From: Amycolatopsis nivea
GTDB lineage: Bacteria; Actinomycetota; Actinomycetes; Mycobacteriales; Pseudonocardiaceae
NCBI RefSeq assembly: GCF_004522235.1
Contig: NZ_SDLT01000010.1
Location: forward strand, 127,948-191,947
DNA: 64,000 nucleotides
Direction: 5' to 3'
The notes under the pieces were generated by a model. The model was not told the origin of the DNA and ran no database searches. It saw nothing but the letters and a program-made list of their open reading frames with translations. This document shows positions 51,696 through 60,933 of the stretch, piece by piece. A program made the position numbers and the translations under genes. Positions within the stretch are counted from its first letter, which is position 1; each line of letters begins with the position of its first letter.

Positions 51696-52466
51696 GTGAA
51701 CGGTGCGATCGGATTCGGGCCCGCGCTGATCGCCGTGCTCGTGGTGCTGGCGCTCGCGGGCGCGGCGGTCGTCCGGTTCGGGCAGCTCGGGCAGGGGCGG
51801 GCGGTGCTCGTCGCGGCTGTCCGCGCCGTCGCGCAGCTCGCGCTCGTTTCGCTGGTCATCACGGTGATCCTGCGGTCGGGCTGGCTGACCGGCCTGTTCG
51901 TCCTCGCGATGTTCTCCATCGCCGCCGCGACGTCCGCCGGCCGGATCGGGGTGCCGCGGCGGATCGGGTGGGTCGCGCTTTCGCTGGCGTCCGGCGTGCT
52001 TCCGGTGCTGGCGCTCGTGCTGGGGTCCGGTGTCGTTCCGGCGAAGCCGATCGCCGTCGTGCCGGTCGCGGGGATCGTGATCGGCGGCTCGATGACCGCG
52101 ACCTCGCAGGCGGCCCGCCGGGCGCTCGACGAACTCAAGCAACGCCGCGGCGAGTACGAAGCCGCGCTGGCGCTGGGACTTCTGCCCCGGCACGCCGCGT
52201 TGGAGATCTGCCGTCCGTCGGCGGGACACGCGTTGATCCCGGCGCTCGATCAGACCCGGACGGTCGGCCTGGTGACCTTGCCGGGCGCGTACGTCGGCGT
52301 GCTGCTGGGCGGGGCGAGCCCGCTCCAGGCCGGGACGACGCAGGTGCTGGTGCTCATCGGGCTGCTGGCCGCGGAGGCGATCGCGGTGCTGGTGACGGTA
52401 CAGCTCGTCGCGGCGGGGTTCGTCCGCCGCGACGAGCGCGCTCAGCCGAGCGGGGCGGCCAAGTGA
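51696..52466 (+). CDS. FetB/YbbM-type ABC permease (UPF0014)
   Basis: 256 residues with about six or seven TM helices and UPF0014 blocks VRAVAQLALVSLVI, GGSMTATSQAARRALDEL, ALALGLLPRHAA and GLVTLPGAYVGVLLGGASPLQAG. In E. coli FetAB exports iron. No FetA ATPase gene is adjacent, so its partner must be elsewhere. GTG 51696 has CAGGAT (51683-51688) 7 nt upstream. The 3' end overlaps the convergent phosphatase by 25 bp. Confidence 0.9.
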   Translation: MNGAIGFGPALIAVLVVLALAGAAVVRFGQLGQGRAVLVAAVRAVAQLALVSLVITVILRSGWLTGLFVLAMFSIAAATSAGRIGVPRRIGWVALSLASGVLPVLALVLGSGVVPAKPIAVVPVAGIVIGGSMTATSQAARRALDELKQRRGEYEAALALGLLPRHAALEICRPSAGHALIPALDQTRTVGLVTLPGAYVGVLLGGASPLQAGTTQVLVLIGLLAAEAIAVLVTVQLVAAGFVRRDERAQPSGAAK

Positions 52467-53128
52467 GACCGGTCGTTGAAGCCGCGGATCAGCCAGTTCT
52501 CGCCGTGCACCACGAGGTGCGAGATCGAGCCGTTGTCCGCGCCCAGGAACGCGAACCGCTCCAGCGCGCGGCTCGCCTGCGCGAACGCCTCGCCGATCAC
52601 GCCGCCGTGGGTGAACACCGCGACCCGCTGGTCCGGGTGCGCCGCGGCGATGCGGGTGATGGCGGCCCGGATCCGCAGGCCGAACGCCTCGTCGGATTCC
52701 GCGCCGGGCAGGACGTCCCACCGCTGTTCTTCCCACAGCTTCCGCGCGAGCGGATGCCCCTCGGCGGTGTGCTTGCGGAACAGCCCGTTCTCCCATTCGC
52801 CGAGGTGGATCTCGCGCAGGTCCGGCTCGACGGCCGGGGTGAGGCCGAGCTTTTCCGCCAGCGGCGCGGCGGTCTGCGCGGTGCGCCGCAACGTAGTCAC
52901 GTACAGCGCTTCGATGCGCTCCGACGCAAGCCGCTCGCCTACGCGCGCGGCGTGGTCGCGGCCTTCCGGCGCGAGGTCCGGGTCGGCCTGGCCGTCGACG
53001 AGATCGAACGGCTCGCTGAGCCGTTGCGGCATCGATTCCCCGTGGCGCACCAGGAAAATCTCGGTGGCGCCCGAGGGCGGGCTGAAGCGGTGCTGGCGGT
53101 ACTCGACTTCCTGTTCGGGCGTGCTCAT
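52442..53128 (-). CDS. Histidine phosphatase family protein
   Basis: 228 residues. Phosphoglycerate-mutase-like superfamily: catalytic LVRHGES (R28, H29, G30), second His in VFTHGGVIGE, acid in LREIHLGEWENG. It removes phosphate from a small molecule or protein; specificity cannot be told. ATG 53128 has TAGGGT (53135-53140, minus strand) 6 nt upstream, a leaderless start. Confidence 0.92.
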   Translation of the reverse strand: MSTPEQEVEYRQHRFSPPSGATEIFLVRHGESMPQRLSEPFDLVDGQADPDLAPEGRDHAARVGERLASERIEALYVTTLRRTAQTAAPLAEKLGLTPAVEPDLREIHLGEWENGLFRKHTAEGHPLARKLWEEQRWDVLPGAESDEAFGLRIRAAITRIAAAHPDQRVAVFTHGGVIGEAFAQASRALERFAFLGADNGSISHLVVHGENWLIRGFNDRSHLAAPLG

Positions 53129-53150
53129 GCCCCGACCCTAACCGGTCGGC

Positions 53151-55028
53151 TCACCCGAGTTGCTTGTCCACGAAGCACCACCGCCACGTCTCGCCCGGCT
53201 CGAAGCTGCGCATCACCGGGTGCAGGGTTTCGTGGAAGTGCTGCGAGGCGTGCTTGCCCGGCGACGAGTCGCAGCACGCGACGTGCCCGCACTTGAGGCA
53301 CATCCGCAGGTGCACCCAGGTCATCCCGGCCTCGACGCATTCGGCGCAGGAATCCCGGGTGCTGGGCTCCTTGTCCGGCCATGTGTGGCTGAGGTGCTTG
53401 CAGGACCCGGCCGTGGCGGCGGGCGTGCTGAGTTCGCGTTCGGCCACCGGGGGTTCCTCCTCGTCGCGGTCGAGCATGGATTCTTCGATGTCGAGGCGAG
53501 CCAGCACGCGGCGCAGCACCGCGTCGTCGGCACTGCCCCGGTCCCGTGCCTTCAGGAACACGTCGCGTTCGGCTTCGAGCAGCTGGACGCGCAGCCGACG
53601 GTAGGCGTCGCTGGGGGTTTCCGCGAGCGTGCTCTGCCTGCCGAGCTGTTCCCACGCGGAGTCGGACCGGTCCTGCAACCGGTCGCGCAGCCGCTCGATC
53701 ACCTCGGGCGGGTCTTCCGGGCGGCGCAGTTCCTCCAGCTTCGCGAGCGCGGCGCGGGTCATGTCGTGCAGCACGGCGGCTTCCTGCAACGCGTCCTCCG
53801 CCGGGTCCGGCCGAGGCAGCCGCAGGCGGCGGATCAGCGGCGGCAGCGTCATGCCCTGCACCGCGAGCGTCCCGGCCACCACGACGAACGCGGCCAGCAC
53901 GAGCACCGCGCGCTGCGGGGTGTCCGCGGGCAGCACGAACGCGGCGGCGAGCGTGACCACGCCGCGCATCCCGGCCCACGCGATCACCGCCGAATAGCGC
54001 CACGGCCACACCTTGCCGCGTTCCAGGCCCAAGGTTTTCAGGAGCCGTTTCACCACGCCGATGCCGACCATCCAGAGCATCCGCGTGAGGATCGTCGCGG
54101 CGAGCACCGCGGCGCAGATCCCAGCGAGCTGCCACACCGACAGCCCGCTCTTGCCGACCTCGTGCAGGATGCCCCGCACCTGCAGGCCGATCAGCAGGAA
54201 GACCATGTTCTCCAGCAGGAACTGGACGGTTTCCCAGTTCAGCCTGCTGGCCAGCCGCGACGGCCCGGACTGGATCCGCGGCGTCTGGTGCCCCTGGATC
54301 AGCCCGGTGACGACCACCGCCAGCACGCCGGATCCGTGCACCGCCTCGGCGAGCAGGTACGCCGCGAAGGGAACCGCGAACGACAGCGCGGTGTCGGTGA
54401 TCGTGTCTTCCAGCTTCGCGCGCACGTACGTCACGATCAGCCCGACGAGGAAGCCGACGACGATCCCGCCGACGGCCGCGAGGAGGAAGTCGAGACCGAC
54501 CTGCCAGAGGCTGACCGCGCCGGCAATCGCCGCGATCGCGGTCCGCAGCGCGACGAGCGCGGCGGCGTCGTTGAAGAGGCTTTCGCCCTCCAGCAGCCGG
54601 ACGAGCTTGCGCGGCATCCCGACCCGCCGGGCGACCACGCTCGCCGCCACCGCATCCGGCGGCGCGACGACGGCGCCCAGCGCGATCCCTGCGGCCAGCG
54701 GCAATCCCGGCACGACCAGCCAGGCGACCAGCCCGACGCCGAACGCGGTGAACACCACCAGCCCGACCGACAGCAGCGCGATCGGCCCGCGCAGCTTGCG
54801 GAACGCGACGAGCGACGTCTGGATCGACGCGGAGTACAGCAGCGGCGGCAGCAGCCCGATGAGGACGATCTCCGGGTCCAGTTCGTACTGCGGCACCCCG
54901 GGGACGAACGACACCCCGACGCCGACCGCGACCAGGCACAGCGGAGCCGACCAGTCCATCCGGCGCGCGACGACGGTCACCAGGAGAACCGTCAGGACCA
55001 GCGCCACCAATTCCGCTGCGATTTCCAC
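53151..55028 (-). CDS. CPA1-type Na+/H+ antiporter with C-terminal UBP zinc finger
   Basis: 625 residues from GTG 55028. About 12 TM helices form the antiporter, with the ion-binding segment GESLFNDAAALVALR and AGMRGVVTLAAA. After a charged cytoplasmic helical region (450-530) comes a ZnF-UBP domain: CKHLSHTW, CAECVEAGMTWVHLRMCLKCGHVACCDSS, GKHASQHFHETLHPV. UBP fingers bind ubiquitin tails in eukaryotes; bacteria carrying them on antiporters use them in an unknown way, possibly as a regulatory sensor. A long ORF upstream overlaps the esterase gene and is not real. Confidence 0.9.
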   Translation of the reverse strand: MEIAAELVALVLTVLLVTVVARRMDWSAPLCLVAVGVGVSFVPGVPQYELDPEIVLIGLLPPLLYSASIQTSLVAFRKLRGPIALLSVGLVVFTAFGVGLVAWLVVPGLPLAAGIALGAVVAPPDAVAASVVARRVGMPRKLVRLLEGESLFNDAAALVALRTAIAAIAGAVSLWQVGLDFLLAAVGGIVVGFLVGLIVTYVRAKLEDTITDTALSFAVPFAAYLLAEAVHGSGVLAVVVTGLIQGHQTPRIQSGPSRLASRLNWETVQFLLENMVFLLIGLQVRGILHEVGKSGLSVWQLAGICAAVLAATILTRMLWMVGIGVVKRLLKTLGLERGKVWPWRYSAVIAWAGMRGVVTLAAAFVLPADTPQRAVLVLAAFVVVAGTLAVQGMTLPPLIRRLRLPRPDPAEDALQEAAVLHDMTRAALAKLEELRRPEDPPEVIERLRDRLQDRSDSAWEQLGRQSTLAETPSDAYRRLRVQLLEAERDVFLKARDRGSADDAVLRRVLARLDIEESMLDRDEEEPPVAERELSTPAATAGSCKHLSHTWPDKEPSTRDSCAECVEAGMTWVHLRMCLKCGHVACCDSSPGKHASQHFHETLHPVMRSFEPGETWRWCFVDKQLG

Positions 55029-55075
55029 CGGACAATCATCGCCTGCGGTCCCGGAGCACGCGCGGGGGCCAGCGT

Positions 55076-55081
55076 TAGGCT
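55076..55081 (+). promoter_or_regulatory. Leaderless -10 box (TAGGCT) for the carboxylesterase
   Basis: TAGGCT, 7 nt, GTG 55089. It fixes the start of a gene embedded in a much longer in-frame ORF. Confidence 0.6.
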
Positions 55082-55088
55082 GCGGTTC

Positions 55089-56498
55089 GTGACGACGGTG
55101 GAGACGCGGGCCGGTGCCGTCCGCGGCGAGGTGCGGGACGGAGTCGGGTTTTTCCTGGGGGTGCCGTTCGCGGAGCCGCCGGTGGGGGAGCTGCGGTTCC
55201 GCCCGCCGGTGCCGGCGGCCTCCTGGACCGGGGTGCGCGACGCGACGGAATTCGCGGCCAAGGCCCCGCAGCCCGACGTGACCGGGAAACGCTTCGTCGG
55301 CGACGAGGACTGCCTGTACGTCAACGTCTACGCGCCTGAAGCACCCGGTTCGTACCCGGTGCTGGTGTGGATCCACGGCGGGGGCGGGGTGATGGGCGCG
55401 CCGCACCAGTTCGACGCGTCCGCGTACGCCCGCCGCGGCGTGGTCGTCGTGACCGTCGCGTACCGGCTCGGAGTGCTCGGCATGCTCCGGCTGCCTGGCG
55501 TTTCCGACGGGAATCTCTCGCTGCACGACCAAGTGCTGGCGCTGGAATGGGTCCGCGACAACGTGGCCGCGTTCGGCGGCGACCCGCGGCGCGTGACGCT
55601 CGCCGGGCAGTCCAACGGCGGCCGCACGGTCGGGACCTTGCTGGCGGTTCCGGCCGCGAAAGGGCTGTTCAGCCAGGCGATCGTGCAGAGCGGCACCGGG
55701 GTCGGTTCCGTCGTGCACACTCCGGCAGAGGCGGAAGCAGTCGGCGAGACGGTGCTGGCCGAACTGGGCGATGGCGACCTGCGCACGCTGCCGGTCACGG
55801 AGATTTTGACCGCGCAGCAACGGGTCACCGCTCAACTCGGCACGCTCGTGACGTACCGGGCGGTCGTGGACAGAGATCTCCTGCCGCAGCGGCCCGGCGA
55901 AGCGGTCGCGGACGGCGCGGCCCGGGAAGTCCGGATCCTCACCGGCACCACGGCCGACGAGCAGGACCTGTTCTCCTGGCTGCAAACCGGCGGCGCGAAA
56001 CTGCTCGGCACCGGATCGACGATGCTCGAACCGGACGCGATCGCGCGGATGACCGAGGCGTACCGCGAACTGCTGCCGGACTGGCCGGAGGACCAGCTGG
56101 TGAACCGCGTCCGCACGGCGGGGGACTGGTGGCTGCCGGCGATCCGGCTGGCCGAAACCCAGCACGCGGCGGGCGGCACGGCGTGGATGTACCGGCTGGA
56201 CTGGCGGATCGCGCCGCGCGGGAAGGGCCTCGGCGCGGCGCACGGGGTGGACCTGCCGTTCGTGTTCGACGACGTCCGCAACCCGAATTGGCGCTTCCTC
56301 TTCGCCATCGCCCGCCCCGATCCGGAACGGCTGCGGGCGATGGCGGAGGAGATGTTCGGGACGTGGGTCCGGTTCGTGGCGACCGGCGATCCCGGCTGGG
56401 CGGCTTACACCCCCGAGGACCGCGTGACCCGGTTGTTCGACGACGTGAGCACGACCGTGTCCGATCCGGATTCCGGACAGCGGCGGCTGTGGGGCTAG
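55089..56498 (+). CDS. Type B carboxylesterase
   Basis: 469 residues. Carboxylesterase/para-nitrobenzyl-esterase layout: LGVPFAEPPVGELRF at the start, EDCLYVNVYAP, oxyanion hole WIHGGGGVMG, nucleophile S175 in LAGQSNGGRTVG, and His in GAAHGVDLPFVF. No signal peptide, so cytoplasmic. The usual AGQSAG signature has N in place of A after Ser. Natural substrate unknown. Convergent with the GH2 gene. Confidence 0.93.
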   Translation: MTTVETRAGAVRGEVRDGVGFFLGVPFAEPPVGELRFRPPVPAASWTGVRDATEFAAKAPQPDVTGKRFVGDEDCLYVNVYAPEAPGSYPVLVWIHGGGGVMGAPHQFDASAYARRGVVVVTVAYRLGVLGMLRLPGVSDGNLSLHDQVLALEWVRDNVAAFGGDPRRVTLAGQSNGGRTVGTLLAVPAAKGLFSQAIVQSGTGVGSVVHTPAEAEAVGETVLAELGDGDLRTLPVTEILTAQQRVTAQLGTLVTYRAVVDRDLLPQRPGEAVADGAAREVRILTGTTADEQDLFSWLQTGGAKLLGTGSTMLEPDAIARMTEAYRELLPDWPEDQLVNRVRTAGDWWLPAIRLAETQHAAGGTAWMYRLDWRIAPRGKGLGAAHGVDLPFVFDDVRNPNWRFLFAIARPDPERLRAMAEEMFGTWVRFVATGDPGWAAYTPEDRVTRLFDDVSTTVSDPDSGQRRLWG

Positions 56499-56526
56499 CG
56501 AACCAGGTCCGCTAGCCCCGCCGCGC

Positions 56527-59187
56527 TTACGCGTGGACGGTCTGCGTGCCGGTGTTCCAGCCCGCGACCCGCACCGACGGAGCCGAACCGTGCAGGTCGG
56601 CCGTGCGGTAGGTGGCGGTGAGCGTCACCGATTCGCCCGGCCACAGGCTGACCTGGTTGTCCGACCAGGACACCGGGAGCACCGGCGTGCCCGTGCTGTC
56701 CACCAGGTGCATGTCCACCATGAACGCCGGGGTCTTGCCCGACGAGGTGTTGGTGAGCTTCACCGTGGTGACGGTGGTGCCGTCCGGACCCGGAGCGGAG
56801 GTCGCCGCGGTGGCCACCTTCGCCGCGCCCAGCTTCGACAGCCCGGACAGGTCCGCGTAGGACGACGTCGGCGTGTAGTACCAGTCCGACTTGCTCCAGT
56901 TGAGCTTGTCGTCCTTGGTGGACAGCCAGTACACGTTCCGGCTGACCTCCTTGCCCGCCGAATCGGTGAGCACCAGCTTCGCCAGGTAGGTCGAGGAAAG
57001 CCCGCTGACCGAACCGATGTCGAGCGCCTTCGCGTGCGCGCCGCCGCCGTTGACCGAGAAGTTCTTCTTGGTCTTCGAGAACTTCTTCGTGCCGTCGGTG
57101 TTGAACAGCTCGACGCTGGCGGTCAGGCCGGACGCCTTCTTCGTGGTGGAGTTGACCACCTCAGCCGACTTGGTGTCGTACGAGTACTGGATGTGCAGCG
57201 GCTCGTTCGCCTTCTTGGCCCCGAAGTAGGAGCCGTTCTGGTCGAGGTAGGCGTCGAACAGCTGCCAGTGCAGCGACGTCCAGCCGCTGTTGAGCATCCA
57301 GTAGATGAGCCCGGTCGACGGGTCCTTCGAGTCGGTGAAGTTGCGGGAGTGCGATTCGAACTCCGCGCGGACGTTCTCGTACTGCGCCAGCTGCGCCTTG
57401 CGGACGAAGTCGTCCAGGCTCGTCGGCTTGCCGTAGCGGCCGGCCAGCGCGTCGCCGAAGATTTTCAGGTTGGCGAATGTCTCCGACTCGGAGCGGTGGT
57501 ACTGCGGCGCGGACGGGTTCTTCCAGAGCGTTTCCAGCTCGGCGGGCGTCATCATCCGCTTGAGCGTGTCCATCGTCGGGATGTCCGGCCCGGCGCTGGT
57601 CTCGGAGTTGAAGTTCCACGCGCCGCCCGCGTCCTTGTGCGCCTTGTCGTACCAGTAGTTCGGCGGGACGTAGTCGTACGGGCCGTTCATCTTCATCCCG
57701 GACGGGCCGAGCTTCGGCGACGCCTTGGCCGACGCCGCGGAGATCACCGCCGCGGGCCAGTCCGCCGCCGACAACGCGTCGAGGTAGCCCTTTTCGATCC
57801 GCGCGTCGGGCGCGAAGTCGCTGCCGATGTGGAAGGACAGCACGCTCGGGTGGTCGCGCAGCCGCTCGGCCTCGGCGGTCATCGACGCCTTGGCGATCGG
57901 GTAGTCGGCCTCGGTCCAGGGCTCGCCCTTCTCGTCGCCGTTGACCTGGCCTTCCCACTTGTCGCAGCATTCCCAGCCGGGCATGGTCAGCACGCCCATC
58001 CGGTCCGCGAGGTCGAAGAACGCGTCGGGTTCGATGTGGCCCTCGAGCCGCACCGTGTTGAGGCCGAGGTTCTTGACGTAGGCGAGCTTGTCCGCCGCCC
58101 GGCCCGCGTCCCAGCGCAGCAGCAGGTCGGGGGACCAGCCGCCGCCCTTGATCATCAGCGGCTTGCCGTTGACGACATACTGCCGTCCGCCGCTGGAGTT
58201 CAGCGGAGCCTTGACGTCGCGGATGCCGAAGCTGGAGTGGCTCGCGTCGGACGTGGTCCCGCTGACGCTCGCGGTGAGGTCCAGCTGCTGCATCGGCTGG
58301 CCGCCCATGCCGGCGGGCCACCACACCAGCGGCTTGTCGACGCCGATCACCGGGAAGGTGACGGTCTTCTTTTCGTGCGCGGCAAGGGAAACGTCCTGGC
58401 TCACCGGCTTGCCCGCGACGGTGCCGGACACCGTGGTGCGGACCGGCTCGTCGGAGTCGTTGCGGACGTCGGCCTTCGCGGTGAGGTCGGCGTGGTCGAG
58501 CGCGGGCACGTTCAGCTTCGTGACGACGTGCGCGCCGCGGAGCGCGACCGGCCCGCTGTGCCGGACGACGACCTCGCGCGCGAGCCCCATGTTCTGGTCC
58601 GGCGGGGTCTGCGCCCAGTCGATCCAGCCCATCGACAGGTCGTTGTTCGGGTCGTTCGGGTAGACCTTGAACGCGACGCTGTTGACGCCCTCGTGCACCT
58701 GCTTGGTCACGTCGAGGTCGTGCCGGGTGTAGGGGCCGTTGACCTCGTCCTTGGTCGCGACGCGGGCGCCGTTGACCCAGACGTCGGCCTTGGACAGCAC
58801 GCCGCTGACGTCGAGGTAGGTGCGCTGGGACGGGTCGGCGACCTTGATGTCGGCGCGGTACCACCACGGCACCTTGAAGTCCGCGGCCGGCACGTTCTTC
58901 ATGTTCGTGGAGTAGAACGGGTCGGAGTAGCGGCCGTTGGCGAGCAGCCCGGCGTACACCGTCGACTGCGAGCCGACCGGGTACCAGCCCTTGGCGTCGA
59001 AACCGGGCTTCGACACCGAGGCGTCGTCGGGCACCTTGGCCGAGGACTGGATCAGATAGCCGGGGATCGCGGCCTGCCCGGGTTCCGGCCCGGCCGACGC
59101 GGCCCCGGCGACTCCGGGGATCAGCGCTGCGGTCAGGGCGGCGACTGCTAACAGCCGTCCGGGCATTCTTGGCCGGCGTGGGGTCAC
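56527..59187 (-). CDS. Secreted GH2 exo-beta-D-glucosaminidase (CsxA-like)
   Basis: 886 residues with a signal peptide (cleavage near AASA-GPEP, about residue 32). GH2 domains follow: sugar-binding/jelly-roll (to about 210), immunoglobulin-like (210-325), TIM barrel (325-640), then beta-rich domains. D457 in GSDFAPD and E529 in NFNSETSAG correspond to the acid/base D469 and nucleophile E541 of A. orientalis CsxA, both shifted by exactly 12. It should release glucosamine from chitosan ends. CsxA is about 1032 residues; the C-terminal carbohydrate-binding module is missing here. GTG 59187 with GGAGG 7 nt upstream. The 59188-59326 gap contains no gene. Confidence 0.92.
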   Translation of the reverse strand: MTPRRPRMPGRLLAVAALTAALIPGVAGAASAGPEPGQAAIPGYLIQSSAKVPDDASVSKPGFDAKGWYPVGSQSTVYAGLLANGRYSDPFYSTNMKNVPAADFKVPWWYRADIKVADPSQRTYLDVSGVLSKADVWVNGARVATKDEVNGPYTRHDLDVTKQVHEGVNSVAFKVYPNDPNNDLSMGWIDWAQTPPDQNMGLAREVVVRHSGPVALRGAHVVTKLNVPALDHADLTAKADVRNDSDEPVRTTVSGTVAGKPVSQDVSLAAHEKKTVTFPVIGVDKPLVWWPAGMGGQPMQQLDLTASVSGTTSDASHSSFGIRDVKAPLNSSGGRQYVVNGKPLMIKGGGWSPDLLLRWDAGRAADKLAYVKNLGLNTVRLEGHIEPDAFFDLADRMGVLTMPGWECCDKWEGQVNGDEKGEPWTEADYPIAKASMTAEAERLRDHPSVLSFHIGSDFAPDARIEKGYLDALSAADWPAAVISAASAKASPKLGPSGMKMNGPYDYVPPNYWYDKAHKDAGGAWNFNSETSAGPDIPTMDTLKRMMTPAELETLWKNPSAPQYHRSESETFANLKIFGDALAGRYGKPTSLDDFVRKAQLAQYENVRAEFESHSRNFTDSKDPSTGLIYWMLNSGWTSLHWQLFDAYLDQNGSYFGAKKANEPLHIQYSYDTKSAEVVNSTTKKASGLTASVELFNTDGTKKFSKTKKNFSVNGGGAHAKALDIGSVSGLSSTYLAKLVLTDSAGKEVSRNVYWLSTKDDKLNWSKSDWYYTPTSSYADLSGLSKLGAAKVATAATSAPGPDGTTVTTVKLTNTSSGKTPAFMVDMHLVDSTGTPVLPVSWSDNQVSLWPGESVTLTATYRTADLHGSAPSVRVAGWNTGTQTVHA

Positions 59188-59326
59188 GAGCGGTCCTCCT
59201 CGGGCTCCTGGCGGCGGCGATTGTTAGTAAAGTTCCTTAACGATTGCCGGTGATAGTAGCCGTCCGGAGGAGCCGGGAACAGACCTCGACGGGGTCTTTT
59301 CGCCCGATTTTCGCCAGCGGTTCCGC

Positions 59327-59701
59327 CTAGAGCGCGTCGACGTAGTACCAGCGCCCGCCCTCGCGGACGAACCGGCTGTTCTCGTGCTGCGAGTCGTCGC
59401 GGCCCTGGTAGCGGTAGTGCGCGCGGAACTCGACGGTGCCCTCGTTCTGCAGCAGCGATCCGCCGGTCCGGCCGAGGATCTCCAGCCGGGTCCACTCCTG
59501 CGCGGGGTCGAGCCGCAGCCGCTTCGGGCGGGTGTCCGGATGCCAGGTGTCGAGCAGGTACTCGGGCTCCCCGACGGCGAACGCGCAGTAGCGGGACCGC
59601 ATCAGCAACTCGGCTGTCGGGGCGTTCTGGTCGCCGCGGTGGAACCGGCCGCAGCAGTCGGCGTAGGGCTCGGGCAGCCCGCAGGGGCAGGGGTTCGTCA
59701 C
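59327..59701 (-). CDS. YchJ-family (UPF0225) protein with SEC-C-type motif
   Basis: 124 residues. N-terminal zinc-binding motif CPCGLPEPYADCCGRFH (SEC-C-like) and the YchJ core LMRSRYCAFAVGEPEYLLDTWHPDTRP and VEFRAHYR. GTG 59701 overlaps the stop of the DUF1801 gene (GTGA), so they form a coupled pair. Cellular role unknown. Confidence 0.92.
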   Translation of the reverse strand: MTNPCPCGLPEPYADCCGRFHRGDQNAPTAELLMRSRYCAFAVGEPEYLLDTWHPDTRPKRLRLDPAQEWTRLEILGRTGGSLLQNEGTVEFRAHYRYQGRDDSQHENSRFVREGGRWYYVDAL

Positions 59702-60051
59702 GCCGCTGATTCTGTCTCCAGCGCGAGAGCCTGCTGCACCCAGGCGGTGATCTGCTCGGCGTCGACGTCCTCGGCGCTGCGCAGCTTCACGTGGGCCATC
59801 TCGCGGGCGCTCGGTTCGAGGCCACCGCCCTCGATCAGCTGGCCGCGCCAGAAAGCGAGCGTGACGTATGAGCTGTACGCCTTCGCGAGGCAGACCGGGT
59901 TCTTGCCCGCTTTCCAGGTGGGCGCGCCGTGGTAAAGCGCGGCCGGTTCGGGCATCGCGTTGTCGAGCGCGGGCAGGAGAGCGGCGTAGACCTCGCGGAG
60001 CACTTCAGGCTGCGCGGCGACGTACTCGGCGACGGTCGTGAACTTCGGCAT
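59698..60051 (-). CDS. DUF1801-family protein (YdhG-like)
   Basis: 117 residues with the DUF1801 pattern PALDNAMPEPAALYHGAPTWKAGKNPVCLAKAYSSYVTLAFWRG. Cytoplasmic, function unknown. ATG 60051 with AGAGG upstream; coupled to YchJ downstream. Confidence 0.88.
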   Translation of the reverse strand: MPKFTTVAEYVAAQPEVLREVYAALLPALDNAMPEPAALYHGAPTWKAGKNPVCLAKAYSSYVTLAFWRGQLIEGGGLEPSAREMAHVKLRSAEDVDAEQITAWVQQALALETESAA

Positions 60052-60082
60052 GGCTGGTCCTCTCGGCTTTCTGGTGCTGCCG

Positions 60083-60112
60083 AGCCTGCCTGCCGATGGT
60101 TATTACTGTCAA
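60083..60112 (-). promoter_or_regulatory. Promoter of the DUF1801-ychJ operon
   Basis: On the minus strand: -35 TTGACA (60107-60112), 18-bp spacer, -10 CAGGCT (60083-60088), about 30 nt before ATG 60051. An AT-rich tract (AATTTTTTT) lies directly upstream. Confidence 0.5.
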
Positions 60113-60362
60113 GACTAATTTTTTTGTCGGTGGACGGCATTGCTCGGACGACCACGATCGCGATCGATGGCTCATCCGGCACCGGGCGGGCCGCGACGAC
60201 CAGATCGCGCGTCGACGTGAGCCCTGTCGACCGGTGCGCACCTTCACGGGTCAGAACGCTGTCGACGATGTCCGCCGGACGACGGGATCCCGCATGCGCA
60301 GCCGCCGTGTTCATGAACTCGTCGAAGCGGTACGGCCAAGCTCGCGAGTCGATCCGCACGGC
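60113..60362. other. Gap with an unidentified minus-strand reading frame
   Basis: A minus-strand frame from GTG 60359 (VRIDSRAWPYRFDEF...) stays open for about 100 residues and has moderately G/C-rich third positions, but it runs through the promoter and into the DUF1801 gene. It may be a gene remnant. Nothing is recognised. Confidence 0.25.
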
Positions 60363-60842
60363 TCAGCCGCGAGCCCGGCGCACCCCGGCCGCGGCGGCTT
60401 CCTGCGATCCCTTGACCGCGAGCTTGTCCGCGCGCTCGTTCTCCGGAAGCCCGGCGTGGCCCTTGACCCACAGCCACTCGACCTCGTGCTGCTGGCAGGC
60501 GGTGTCGAGGCGCTGCCAGAGGTCGGCGTTCTTGACCGGCTGCTTCGCCTGCGTCTGCCAACCGTTTTTCTTCCAGCGCGGCATCCACTGGAGGATGCCG
60601 TTGCGGACGTACGTGCTGTCGGTGTAGATCCGCACCACGGACGCGCGGGTGAGGCTTTCCAGCGCGCGGATCGGAGCCATCAGCTCCATGCGGTTGTTGG
60701 TGGTGACGGTGTCCTCGGCTCCGTACAGCTCGCGCTCGTGCTTGCCGTAGCGCAGCAGCGCACCCCAGCCGCCCGGTCCGGGATTGCCGCTGCACGCGCC
60801 GTCGGTGTAGATCTCCACGGCCTGTTCCGTCTGCTCCGCCAC
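60363..60842 (-). CDS. rnhA: Ribonuclease HI
   Basis: 159 residues. RNase H active-site residues are present: D14 ([10 protein letters not shown]), E53 (NNRMELMA), D75 (IYTDSTYV), H129 (KGHAG) and D139 (ERADKLA). It degrades RNA in RNA-DNA hybrids. GTG 60842 has TAGGGT (60849-60854, minus strand) 6 nt upstream, a leaderless start. The short basic C-terminal tail is unusual but small. Confidence 0.97.
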   Translation of the reverse strand: MAEQTEQAVEIYTDGACSGNPGPGGWGALLRYGKHERELYGAEDTVTTNNRMELMAPIRALESLTRASVVRIYTDSTYVRNGILQWMPRWKKNGWQTQAKQPVKNADLWQRLDTACQQHEVEWLWVKGHAGLPENERADKLAVKGSQEAAAAGVRRARG

Positions 60843-60933
60843 GCGGCGACCCTACCGTTCCCACGTGCTGGGAGCCGGAATGCCATGCCGGGTCCGGTGT
60901 TGTCCCCTGGACACTCACGGAAGGGATCCGGAC

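Noticed and set aside
53160-55088. Long upstream extension of the carboxylesterase frame
   Set aside because: It is antisense to the Na+/H+ antiporter and His/Arg-rich; the esterase fold begins at GTG 55089.
60005-60359. Minus-strand frame from GTG 60359 as a real gene
   Set aside because: It runs over the DUF1801 promoter and into that gene, and no family is recognised; kept only as a note.
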